The position numbers and the translations under genes were made by a program. Below, piece by piece: positions 1 through 6,153 of a DNA stretch of 7,818 nt (within the stretch, counting starts at the first letter, position 1; each line of letters starts with the position of its first letter). The stretch is taken from contig DLFX01000226.1 of NCBI GenBank assembly GCA_002482405.1, positions 1 to 7,818 of the forward strand. Direction: 5' to 3'. A model generated the notes under the pieces. It made no database searches. It was not told the origin of the DNA and saw nothing but the letters and a program-made list of their open reading frames with translations. The stretch comes from Firmicutes bacterium UBA7709. Lineage in GTDB: Bacteria > Bacillota_A > Clostridia > Peptostreptococcales > Anaerovoracaceae.

Positions 1-422
1 CAAACATGGTGGATTTGGATTCCGACCCCACCAAGATTCTGGATGTTGTGGAAATCGGCAAGCAGCTTTTGATCACCCGCGGCTCTCTGACAACGTTCAG
101 CATCGCCAATGATATCGCTAAATATTTCGCTATCATACCCGCAATGTTTATGACGGTCATTCCGCAAATGCAGGTGCTGAATATCATGGCCCTGTCCACC
201 CCTAACAGCGCGATTCTCTCCGCATTGATTTTCAATGCCGTCATTATCCCGATTCTGATTCCCCTGGCGATGAGGGGCGTCAAATACAGGCCGATGCGCG
301 CGGAAAAGATGCTTTCACGCAATATGCTGGTTTACGGGCTGGGCGGAGTGATCACCCCATTCGTGGGCATCAAGCTGATTGATCTCCTCATCGCCCCCGT
401 CCTGGCAGTTTTAGGGATATAG
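1..422 (+). CDS. kdpB: KdpB, potassium-transporting ATPase ATP-binding subunit (C-terminal part)
   Basis: This is the last ~139 codons of KdpB, the P-type ATPase subunit of the high-affinity KdpFABC potassium uptake pump in the cytoplasmic membrane; the start lies left of the window, so phosphorylation and nucleotide-binding domains are not seen. The frame is open from base 3 and begins with [11 protein letters not shown], the conserved stretch just after the P-domain, followed by the family hallmark [19 protein letters not shown]. The Asp and Lys of that NDIAK segment (codons at about 111 and 120) correspond to the membrane Asp/Lys pair that in E. coli KdpB couples ATP hydrolysis to transport. 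Further hydrophobic segments (about 205-285 and 325-419) match the last transmembrane helices. The stop is TAG at 420-422, nine bases before the GTG and 15 before the ATG of kdpC, as expected in a kdpABC operon. Identification is very secure. Confidence 0.97.
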   Translation, partial: NMVDLDSDPTKILDVVEIGKQLLITRGSLTTFSIANDIAKYFAIIPAMFMTVIPQMQVLNIMALSTPNSAILSALIFNAVIIPILIPLAMRGVKYRPMRAEKMLSRNMLVYGLGGVITPFVGIKLIDLLIAPVLAVLGI

Positions 423-429
423 AAGGAGG
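423..429 (+). promoter_or_regulatory. Ribosome binding site of kdpC
   Basis: AAGGAGG just after the kdpB stop codon is a near-perfect Shine-Dalgarno sequence. Its eight-base spacing to ATG 438, against two bases to GTG 432, decides the kdpC start. Confidence 0.85.
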
Positions 430-437
430 TTGTGAAA

Positions 438-1076
438 ATGATTATATTTCTGAAAGGAATGAAGAAGCCGTTTTTGGTAACGTTGGTTCTGCTTCTGATC
501 TGCGGGCTGGCTTACCCTTTGCTTCTCACCGGAATCAGCCAGATCATCTTTCCCCATCAGGCTAACGGCAGCCTGATCGCAGCGGATGGGCAGGCCGTGG
601 GGTCAGAGCTTATCGGGCAGGACTTTACGGATGCCCGCTTCATGAAATGCCGCCCTTCCGCAGTGAATTACAACACATACACGCAGTCGGACAAAGAAAA
701 CGGCAATTATGCGGGAATCGGCTCCGGCTCCAAGAACTATGCGCCGACAAACCCGGAGTTGATAAAACGCGTTAAAACAGATATCGATAAGTTTTTGAAA
801 GCAAATCCGTCAGTAAAAAAAGAGGCTATTCCTACGGACTTATTGACCGCATCCGGCTCCGGGCTTGATCCGCACATCAGCTCCGCATCAGCCGCAGTTC
901 AAATTCCAGCTTTAATCGAAGCGACGGGTCTGCCGCGGGAAACCCTTGAAGCCATTGTAAAAAAGAACACGCGGGGCAAATTTCTCGGCGTTTTCGGAGA
1001 AGAAACCGTGAATGTGGTGAACGTAAATCTGGATATTGCAAAAGAGATTGGCTTAATAGATCACCTCACGCATTGA
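438..1076 (+). CDS. kdpC: KdpC, potassium-transporting ATPase subunit C
   Basis: KdpC is the single-span accessory subunit of the KdpFABC potassium pump, thought to raise the ATP affinity of KdpB. The product (212 residues) has one N-terminal transmembrane helix (about residues 12-30, PFLVTLVLLLICGLAYPLL) and an extracytoplasmic domain with family signatures: QANGSLI, GSELIGQDF, the RPSA block, NPELI, and LTASGSGLDPHIS followed by AAVQIPALI. Length is slightly above the ~190 residues of E. coli KdpC. An in-frame GTG at 432 is possible, but only two bases separate it from the AGGAGG at 424-429, whereas ATG 438 sits eight bases away, so ATG 438 is preferred. It directly follows kdpB. No kdpD/kdpE regulators follow; the strand switches after the TGA at 1074-1076. 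Confidence 0.96.
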   Translation: MIIFLKGMKKPFLVTLVLLLICGLAYPLLLTGISQIIFPHQANGSLIAADGQAVGSELIGQDFTDARFMKCRPSAVNYNTYTQSDKENGNYAGIGSGSKNYAPTNPELIKRVKTDIDKFLKANPSVKKEAIPTDLLTASGSGLDPHISSASAAVQIPALIEATGLPRETLEAIVKKNTRGKFLGVFGEETVNVVNVNLDIAKEIGLIDHLTH

Positions 1077-1093
1077 CCCGATAAAATTTAGCG

Positions 1094-1333
1094 TCATCCT
1101 CCAAAGGACTTTGGAAAAGCCTTCAATCTATCCCCGGGCTTTAGAACAAAGTCCTTTTCGATTTTTTTCCCGTCCACGATGGCGAAGCCGAATTGCTGGG
1201 TAACTCCCCATTCTATACCTACCATGCGCAGCGCTTCTTCGCAGGTGCAATTATCAGGCGCCTCGATAACGCGCTCATTTTTCCATCCGAAAAGGCTCCT
1301 CAACATCCCCCTGAACTCAATTGTTATTTCCAT
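1094..1333 (-). CDS. MoaD/ThiS-family ubiquitin-like sulfur carrier protein
   Basis: This 79-residue protein has the size and pattern of MoaD/ThiS beta-grasp sulfur carriers: N-terminal strand EITIEFRGMLRSLFG, helix CEEALRMVGI, the FAIVDGKKIEKDFVLKPGDRLKAFP strand/loop block, and a C-terminal Gly-Gly (residues 78-79). The terminal glycine is normally adenylated by an E1-like enzyme and converted to a thiocarboxylate that donates sulfur. The E1 candidate lies directly upstream (30-base gap) and a cysteine desulfurase before that, so the three form a complete transfer relay. Two cysteines (29 and 31) are an extra feature outside the tail. ATG 1333 is preceded by tandem hexamers rather than a canonical ribosome binding site. 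Similar carriers serve molybdopterin, tungsten enzymes, thiamin or specialised metabolites; the sequence alone does not say which. No moaE, thiG or other client gene is in view. Confidence 0.88.
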   Translation of the reverse strand: MEITIEFRGMLRSLFGWKNERVIEAPDNCTCEEALRMVGIEWGVTQQFGFAIVDGKKIEKDFVLKPGDRLKAFPKSFGG

Positions 1334-1334
1334 G

Positions 1335-1352
1335 TCACTCTCACTCTCACCC
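1335..1352 (-). repeat. Three tandem hexamers before the sulfur-carrier start
   Basis: Read on the - strand, GGGTGA GAGTGA GAGTGA lies one base upstream of ATG 1333. The purine-rich units are the only Shine-Dalgarno-like sequence for this gene, with the AGGGTGA-like unit farthest from the start. Copy-number change would alter the spacing between ribosome binding site and start. Confidence 0.6.
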
Positions 1353-1363
1353 TGAAAAATGTG

Positions 1364-2383
1364 CTATAGCCCTATATATTCCGAATACACGGATCTCGCT
1401 TCCGCTCCATCCTTTACTTCATTTATGATCGCCCGGCCATCGGGGAAAAGCTTAAAGGACACGCCCTGCCCCTGAAAGCTGAGCAAAAATTTTGTGACCT
1501 TTACCTCTCCCAGCTTTTCCAGCCGCCCTGCCAGCGTGTCGAAATCCGCCGGACGCTGGCTTTCCGGGACGATCTGCCAGGAATCGTTTCCGCAGAGGCT
1601 GACCGAGTGGGAACCTCCGGCCCGATTGAGCAATTCATAGCGCTTCCGAACGCAAACCGGACACTCGGGGTTCTTGTCAACGTCGATATAATCAAACGTA
1701 TTATCCCATATATCTATCGCAAGATACCGCTTCGATATTTCCTGAGAATCGATTAAAATCTTTATCGCTTCGGAGGCCTCATAGGAGGCGATAATACCCG
1801 TGATCGAATTGATCACGCCTACCGTGCTGCAGGTCGGGTAAGAGCCTGCCTCGGGCATTTCCGGCATAAAACACCTAAAACACGGTCCTCCGTCCTGAAG
1901 GATATTCATCGTCGCGCCGCCGCCGGCAATCGCTCCTCCGTAGATCCACTTTACCCGGTGCTTATCGCAGGCCTCGTTTATCAAAAACCTGATTTCAAAA
2001 TTGTCGGTCCCGTCCATCACCAAATCGACGTCTTTGATATATTCTTCAATGTTGAATGAATTCACATCGGCCACGATGGGATCGATGGTTACATCGGAAT
2101 TGAATTCGGTCAGATGGTTGTATGCGGCTATCACCTTCGGCAGATTTTCATCGGCGTCCCTCTCCGTAAAAAGAGTCTGCCTCTGGAGATTGCTTTTCTC
2201 CACATAATCCCTGTCTATTATCCGAATGTATCCAACCCCGGAACGGCAGAGGTTATTTGCAATGACCGACCCCAGAGCGCCCATGCCGATTATGCACACC
2301 CGGGAAGCGAGAAGTTTTTCCTGTCCGTCCTCGCCGATTCCATAAAATATCGTTTGCCTCTTGTATCTGTTCATGTCAGCCAT
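1364..2383 (-). CDS. ThiF/MoeB-family E1-like sulfur carrier adenylyltransferase
   Basis: This E1-like enzyme would use ATP to adenylate the C-terminal Gly-Gly of the carrier encoded just downstream. Numbered from ATG 2383 (339 residues), visible hallmarks are the nucleotide-binding GMGALG (33-38), D59 and the NLQRQ block (65-69), Lys83, DGTDNFEIR (124-132), zinc ligands in CFRC (168/171) and CPVC (241/244), and the candidate catalytic Cys185 in YPTCSTVGV. After the second CxxC comes a ~95-residue C-terminal domain that is not a rhodanese; its length fits the ~340-residue ThiF-type proteins of Firmicutes rather than ~250-residue E. coli MoeB. A TTG six bases upstream is in frame, but GAGGG sits seven bases before ATG 2383, favouring the latter. 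The gene lies 24 bases after the cysteine desulfurase and 30 before the carrier. Whether it belongs to thiamin, molybdopterin or another pathway cannot be told from sequence. Confidence 0.9.
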   Translation of the reverse strand: MADMNRYKRQTIFYGIGEDGQEKLLASRVCIIGMGALGSVIANNLCRSGVGYIRIIDRDYVEKSNLQRQTLFTERDADENLPKVIAAYNHLTEFNSDVTIDPIVADVNSFNIEEYIKDVDLVMDGTDNFEIRFLINEACDKHRVKWIYGGAIAGGGATMNILQDGGPCFRCFMPEMPEAGSYPTCSTVGVINSITGIIASYEASEAIKILIDSQEISKRYLAIDIWDNTFDYIDVDKNPECPVCVRKRYELLNRAGGSHSVSLCGNDSWQIVPESQRPADFDTLAGRLEKLGEVKVTKFLLSFQGQGVSFKLFPDGRAIINEVKDGAEARSVYSEYIGL

Positions 2384-2407
2384 GTTCAAACCCTCTTTCG
2401 TTATGTT

Positions 2408-3553
2408 CTAAATTTCCGCCGCGATTACGGCAATCCCCTCCAGACACCGGCCGATATCCTCTTCCGTATTGAAAAATCCCGGACTTATCCGGATGGTTCC
2501 GCCGCTGTCAAGGGTTCCCAGCGTTCTATGGGCATCCGGAGCGCAATGCAGTCCCGCCCGTACGGCAATTCCAAAGGAGGTGTCCAAAATCAGAGCTGCC
2601 TCCATGGGGTCCGTCCCTTCAATATTGATGGAAACCACTGCCGCGCGCTCTTCACCGTGCTGCGGGCCGTAGATCCTTACGCCGTTTATCCTTTTCAGCC
2701 CATCGAGCAATAAATCGGTCAGCCTGGTCTCATGCTGGCGGATGGACGACAGGGATTGATCCGATATAAATCTGATTCCCGCGTCAAGCCCGGCAATCCC
2801 AGGCAGGTTGAGCGTGCCCGACTCGTACGTATACGGCATTTCCGAGGGCTGCAAAAGCAATTCGGAATGGACTCCCGTGCCGCCATACCTCGACGGTTCA
2901 ACGGAAAGGCCATCCCTTATATACAGCCCTCCTGTGCCCGAGGGACCGAAGAGCCCCTTATGGCCGGGAAACGCCAATAGGTCAATGTACATGGAGTCCA
3001 CATCGATGGGGATGACTCCGGCGGATTGGGATCCGTCGACAAGGAAAACGATCCCCTCATTTCTGCACATCTCACCGATGGCGCCGATGGGATTTACGGT
3101 GCCTGTCACATTTGAGGCATGTGTAATAACAACGAGCTTCGTATTGCCGCGCAGGGCCTTTTTTACATCCTCCGGCTCCACACCAAGCACAGGGTCCATC
3201 CTGACCTTCGTATATTCGATCCCTTTTTTCAGGAGATATTCCAAGGGACGAGTGACAGAATTATGTTCCATGGAAGTGGTTATCACATGGTCCCCTGCCG
3301 TTAAGCTCCCGTTTATGGCTAAATTCAGCGAATCGGTAGCGTTGCAGGTAAATACGATCCTGCTTGGGTCTTTTACGCCAAAAAATCTGGAGGCTGAAAA
3401 GCGCGCCTCATTGAGAACCCTACCCGCTGAGAGAGACATATCATGGCCTGAACGCCCGGGGTTGCCGGCTTTATTTTTCATAACATCCAGCACGGCGTCA
3501 TATACGGCTTCCGGCTTTGGCCACGTCGTTGCGGCATTATCTAAATAGATCAT
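2408..3553 (-). CDS. Cysteine desulfurase, class V aminotransferase fold (EF2568-type)
   Basis: This PLP enzyme takes sulfur (or possibly selenium) from cysteine as an enzyme persulfide. From ATG 3553 it has 381 residues. It starts with YLDNAATTWPKP and shows the PLP-stacking histidine in MEHNS (His97), Asp173 and Gln176 of DGSQSAG, the Schiff-base Lys199 in FPGHKG, and the persulfide Cys337 in RAGLHCAPDAHRTLGT. These match the SufS-like 'cysteine desulfurase family protein' group typified by Enterococcus EF2568 (recalled, not searched). A TTG two codons upstream is in frame, but AAGGTG at seven bases' spacing points to ATG 3553. The ThiF-like and MoaD-like genes follow, making it the probable sulfur source for that carrier. 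Its first 17 bases overlap the end of the dead nucleoside hydrolase. No SufU or Isc scaffold is adjacent, which argues against a housekeeping iron-sulfur role. Confidence 0.93.
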   Translation of the reverse strand: MIYLDNAATTWPKPEAVYDAVLDVMKNKAGNPGRSGHDMSLSAGRVLNEARFSASRFFGVKDPSRIVFTCNATDSLNLAINGSLTAGDHVITTSMEHNSVTRPLEYLLKKGIEYTKVRMDPVLGVEPEDVKKALRGNTKLVVITHASNVTGTVNPIGAIGEMCRNEGIVFLVDGSQSAGVIPIDVDSMYIDLLAFPGHKGLFGPSGTGGLYIRDGLSVEPSRYGGTGVHSELLLQPSEMPYTYESGTLNLPGIAGLDAGIRFISDQSLSSIRQHETRLTDLLLDGLKRINGVRIYGPQHGEERAAVVSINIEGTDPMEAALILDTSFGIAVRAGLHCAPDAHRTLGTLDSGGTIRISPGFFNTEEDIGRCLEGIAVIAAEI

Positions 3554-3933
3554 ATTCAATCACCTTTTCTCCATCGAGTTTTACCTTTAGCCAACTCTCA
3601 TACAACTCCTCAATAAAAGCCTCTGCATTGCAAATTTCAGGCAGATTCGCCGAATTCGCAGATATACCGCTGATACCGCATCCCAATTATAAAAGCCCCT
3701 CAGATCATACCGCTTGACCTTGACGTCAAACCAATTCTTTGTTTTCTCATAAATGTACCGCCCAATAGGATTTTCCGCGTTCATCAGCCGAGACCTGTAA
3801 TCTTCATGGCGGATATACGCCGGCAGGCAGTTGTTTCCCGTCGCAATCGAAAGGTCCTTTGCGTTTGTTAAAACACTACAGGACATCCTGGCACGCCGAA
3901 GGTGTTGTCACAGTCAAAGATAATGTATTCCAT
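3537..3933 (-). pseudogene. Nucleoside hydrolase (IUNH family) pseudogene, internally deleted and frameshifted
   Basis: A perfect GGAGG (3941-3945) seven bases before ATG 3933 starts MEYIIFDCDNTFGVPG, the N-terminal strand and Asp-rich start of inosine-uridine-type nucleoside hydrolases, which cleave the N-glycosidic bond of ribonucleosides. The DDGLAL-type metal-binding continuation is missing; the frame stops at TAA 3870-3868 after 21 codons. The next - strand frame (from about 3880) carries C-terminal family sequence: AKDLSIATGNNCLPAYIR, PIGRYIYEKTKNWF and GFYNWDAVSAVYL, the last resembling the conserved Asp segment of the family. After about 3655 the protein-like reading moves to the third frame (LPEICNAEAFIEELYESW) and ends at TAA 3539-3537. 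About 130 residues remain of ~310, so roughly 180 are lost. The old stop overlaps the desulfurase start by 17 bases, marking it as a former operon member. The family call rests on recalled motifs. Confidence 0.68.
3879..3890. repeat. Short palindrome at the nucleoside hydrolase deletion junction
   Basis: CAGGACATCCTG has two perfect 5-base arms around a 2-base centre. It lies where the N-terminal remnant stops resembling the family and the C-terminal remnant begins in another frame. It may be chance. Confidence 0.4.
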
Positions 3934-3975
3934 TCCCAATCCTCCGAAAATCAAAGGAGTTCTTCCAGTATGCCT

Positions 3976-4092
3976 ATCAGGCTTGCTTATATCATATCCC
4001 AAAAGTTCACAACAAACCACAGAAGGATACTTTTCCAAAAATTTCTGTTGAAATTTCAGTCCCTTTTCTAAATCGGCAAAACCGCCGTTCAA
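3976..4092 (-). pseudogene. Fragment of a C_GCAxxG_C_C-family putative redox protein
   Basis: Right after the BioB-like gene, one - strand frame encodes about 39 residues including LKFQQKFLEKYPSVVCCELL and GYDISKPD. This resembles the C-terminal half of C_GCAxxG_C_C proteins (typically a pattern like F..kF...GS..CreLLGyDis), a family of about 130-150 residues named for conserved cysteines and presumed redox active. The Cys-rich N-terminal half is absent, since the frame is closed by TGA at 4137-4135 with no ATG before the match, and the usual final Cys segment is absent too. A TTG at 4092 overlaps the preceding stop codon, but no ribosome binding site supports it. It reads in frame into the start of the nucleoside hydrolase remnant. 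It is best treated as a relic; the family call is from memory of the motif and moderately sure. Confidence 0.5.
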
Positions 4093-5132
4093 CTTTGTTT
4101 TATTACATAGGAAAGATCCAACGGAATTTTGCTTTCATCACCTCTGCGGATATACTGAAATCCGCAGTCCAGAAGCATTTTCCTGCATGCGGCCATATCC
4201 AGCCCTCTATTGCCGGAGGTATCCGCCACATGATCCCTTGGGTTGACCCCGGTTTCCGCGGTTACAACGTTTGCTCCGGAAATATAACCGATTTCCGTCG
4301 GTTCATGTACGCCCATATAAGTCATGGTAGGCATTGAAGATGTCGCCAACGCCACCACGGCGACGATCTGCCCCAAGCGCAGATTGGAAATCTGACCATA
4401 CCTGGCGAGAGGCGTTCCTGGTACCGCTACCCTCCTCATGGCGGCATGCTGGGTACAGCCCTGCTCGATTCCGATAAACATATTGTCTACAAGCTGCTCG
4501 ATAGTATGTTCGGGACCAATGGGTTCAAGGCAGCTGAATATCTGCAGTCCGGCGTCCAAGGCGTTCTGCATGGTTTTCATCCGCTTTTCTGGGTCCAGGG
4601 CGGTCACGCTGCCTTCTCCGATGCGGCAGACATGATAGACTCCGGTAATACCGGCTTTTTTCATTTCCTTGAAGGCGTCCAAGTTCGTATCGCCGACATT
4701 GGATAACAGCTGTGTCGCCCCGGGGATCAGCTTCTTTGCCTGGCGCACTTTTTCCAGAAAGAAGTCCAGATCATATTCATGCATGGACATCAAATACAGG
4801 CCGTATAAATCATCATCTTTACAGAAATCTGCCAGCTTGGACTCAAAGTCTTCTTCACTGATCCTAGCCTCGGAAAATTTCGTATGATCCTTTCCAAAGG
4901 AGCAAAATCCGCAGTTTCCAGGGCAAGGAGCCATTTCCAGCCCGATCTGTCCCAGAATGATGGCTGAATTGTCATTCCTGCTGCGCACGATGTGGGAAGC
5001 CGCGGAGCGCATCGCATATGCTTCCGGGGAGTTTTCATCGAAGGAAAGCAGATGCGCGCAGTCTCCGCGCCCCGGCGACTGTCCGGCGTAAGCGTTATCA
5101 AGTATATTTCCGACCCTTTTATCGATCTGCAT
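4089..5132 (-). CDS. BioB-like radical SAM enzyme of unknown function
   Basis: This 347-residue protein carries the radical SAM [4Fe-4S] motif as CPGNCGFC (Cys70, Cys74, Cys77) and has the single-domain TIM-barrel layout of the BioB/HydE/PylB group, with later landmarks SCLEPIGPEHT (around Cys201, like the VCSGGIIGLGE block of biotin synthase), AMRRVAVPGTPLA and GYISGANVVTAETGVNPRD. The auxiliary-cluster cysteines of biotin synthase (E. coli Cys97 and Cys128) appear missing: the matching stretches read LYLMSMHE and LLSNVGDT. Biotin synthesis is therefore unlikely. Extra cysteines at 25, 104, 169 and 226 could bind something else. It starts 37 bases after arsS with AAGGG eight bases before ATG 5132, so it is probably co-transcribed with arsS. 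The substrate cannot be read from sequence; a second SAM-dependent step on the arsenical, or sulfur insertion using the downstream carrier, is inference only. Confidence 0.85.
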   Translation of the reverse strand: MQIDKRVGNILDNAYAGQSPGRGDCAHLLSFDENSPEAYAMRSAASHIVRSRNDNSAIILGQIGLEMAPCPGNCGFCSFGKDHTKFSEARISEEDFESKLADFCKDDDLYGLYLMSMHEYDLDFFLEKVRQAKKLIPGATQLLSNVGDTNLDAFKEMKKAGITGVYHVCRIGEGSVTALDPEKRMKTMQNALDAGLQIFSCLEPIGPEHTIEQLVDNMFIGIEQGCTQHAAMRRVAVPGTPLARYGQISNLRLGQIVAVVALATSSMPTMTYMGVHEPTEIGYISGANVVTAETGVNPRDHVADTSGNRGLDMAACRKMLLDCGFQYIRRGDESKIPLDLSYVIKQS

Positions 5133-5169
5133 AGTTTATTCCCTTTCAATTCCATTTTTCACAGCCTCT

Positions 5170-6153
5170 TTATGCCGTCGTTCCACCGCAGCTCGATCCT
5201 GCGCCTGCCGTGCAGGCATAACAATGATTTCCGAAAACGATTTTACGTTCAGAAATAGCGATATCTCCTATATCCTGAATCCGATGCGGGATGTCTGCTT
5301 TAAGACCAGCTGCCAAATTGAAATCACAATCATAAATCGTACCATCCCAATCGACCGAAATCTGATTGCGGCACATCATATTTTCAACGGCTGCCGGATT
5401 GAAAGCCGACACGAGGCGGTTCATGTATCCCGTCAGATTATCGCTCCTTTCAAGAAAATCGCCAAACCTTCCGATGGGATTATTCGTGATCGCATATAGA
5501 CGGTTGAAAGAAATCCCGTACAAATCAGCGAGTTTCTTTCTATATTCCACCGCGAGGCTCTCCTGGTTCGGTGGCAGGAATGCGCCGCCGGGATTGTATA
5601 CCAGATTCAGCACGAGATTCGGGTCTTTTCCATATCCCAAACCGTTCAATTCCCGCAGCACCGATATGCAGCTTCTAAAAACTCCGTTTCCGCGCTGCCG
5701 GTCCGCATCTTTCTCGGTATAATAGGGAAGCGAAGCGACCAGCTCAATCTTCTTCTGCGCATAAAACGCCGGGAGATGTCCGTATCCTTCCTCTTTCAAT
5801 ATGGCCAGATTCGTCCGGACGATCGTATGGATCCCCCGCTCTGCAGCCTGTTCCGTAAACCACTGGAAATCAGGATTCATCTCGGGTGCGCCGCCGGTGA
5901 TATCCAGGACTTTGAATCGATTCTTCTCAAAGGCCTTCAGGCAGGCGTCCATGACAGTCCTATTCATCGTTTCACTGCGGCCGGCCCCCGCTTCGATGTG
6001 ACAGTGCTTGCAGGCCAGATTACACCGCTTTCCGATATTCACCTGCATAATGTCAAGATCATGGCAGGTTGTATTAAATTTCTTGCATTCCTCTCTATCG
6101 TTGAAGGAAGGGATACCTTTCATCCGGTCTAAATATTTGTTTTCCATTGTCAT
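5170..6153 (-). CDS. arsS: ArsS, arsenosugar biosynthesis radical SAM protein
   Basis: ArsS enzymes are reported to attach the 5'-deoxyadenosyl group of SAM to dimethylarsinite, giving the adenosyl arsenical from which arsenosugars derive. The 327-residue product has CNLACKHC (Cys44, Cys48, Cys51) for the radical SAM cluster in QVNIGKRCNLACKHCHIEAG, the DITGGAPEMNP block, and a Cys-rich C-terminal domain (Cys261, Cys276, Cys311, Cys314, Cys322) ending HCYACTAGAGSSCGGTTA. This is the radical SAM/Cys-rich family also called rSAM_SeCys, whose members often carry selenocysteine near this tail; here the position is Cys. ATG 6153 overlaps the TGA of the peroxidase-like gene (ATGA), indicating translational coupling; a second ATG at 6147 is possible, and neither has a strong ribosome binding site. 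Context (ArsR, AhpD-like protein) fits the known arsS neighbourhood. An arsM methyltransferase is not in the window. Confidence 0.93.
   Translation of the reverse strand: MTMENKYLDRMKGIPSFNDREECKKFNTTCHDLDIMQVNIGKRCNLACKHCHIEAGAGRSETMNRTVMDACLKAFEKNRFKVLDITGGAPEMNPDFQWFTEQAAERGIHTIVRTNLAILKEEGYGHLPAFYAQKKIELVASLPYYTEKDADRQRGNGVFRSCISVLRELNGLGYGKDPNLVLNLVYNPGGAFLPPNQESLAVEYRKKLADLYGISFNRLYAITNNPIGRFGDFLERSDNLTGYMNRLVSAFNPAAVENMMCRNQISVDWDGTIYDCDFNLAAGLKADIPHRIQDIGDIAISERKIVFGNHCYACTAGAGSSCGGTTA

Noticed and set aside
432..434. GTG start for kdpC
   Set aside because: Only two bases follow the AGGAGG, too close; ATG 438 has ideal spacing.
2114..2713. Long + strand ORF across the ThiF-like and desulfurase genes
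   Set aside because: It overlaps two real genes on the other strand, has low-complexity shadow composition and no recognisable motif.
2808..3548. Long + strand ORF (246 codons) opposite the cysteine desulfurase
   Set aside because: It is the antisense shadow of a strongly conserved enzyme; no family features and no convincing start signal.
3587..3886. A 99-codon - strand ORF read as a stand-alone hypothetical gene
   Set aside because: It has no ribosome binding site, its content is the C-terminal part of a nucleoside hydrolase, and both ends stop matching the family where the reading moves to other frames. It is a piece of the pseudogene.
4070..4090. Possible terminator after the BioB-like gene (GGCGGTTTTGCC)
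   Set aside because: Only a 3-base stem and no T run in the right place; not a credible intrinsic terminator.
4135..4137. In-frame TGA before the C_GCAxxG fragment as a selenocysteine codon
   Set aside because: Sequence upstream in that frame is out-of-frame with the intact BioB-like gene and shows no family match, so reading through it would not restore a protein.
4089..5132. Biotin synthase (bioB) call
   Set aside because: The radical SAM motif fits, but two auxiliary-cluster cysteines appear missing and no other biotin genes are nearby.
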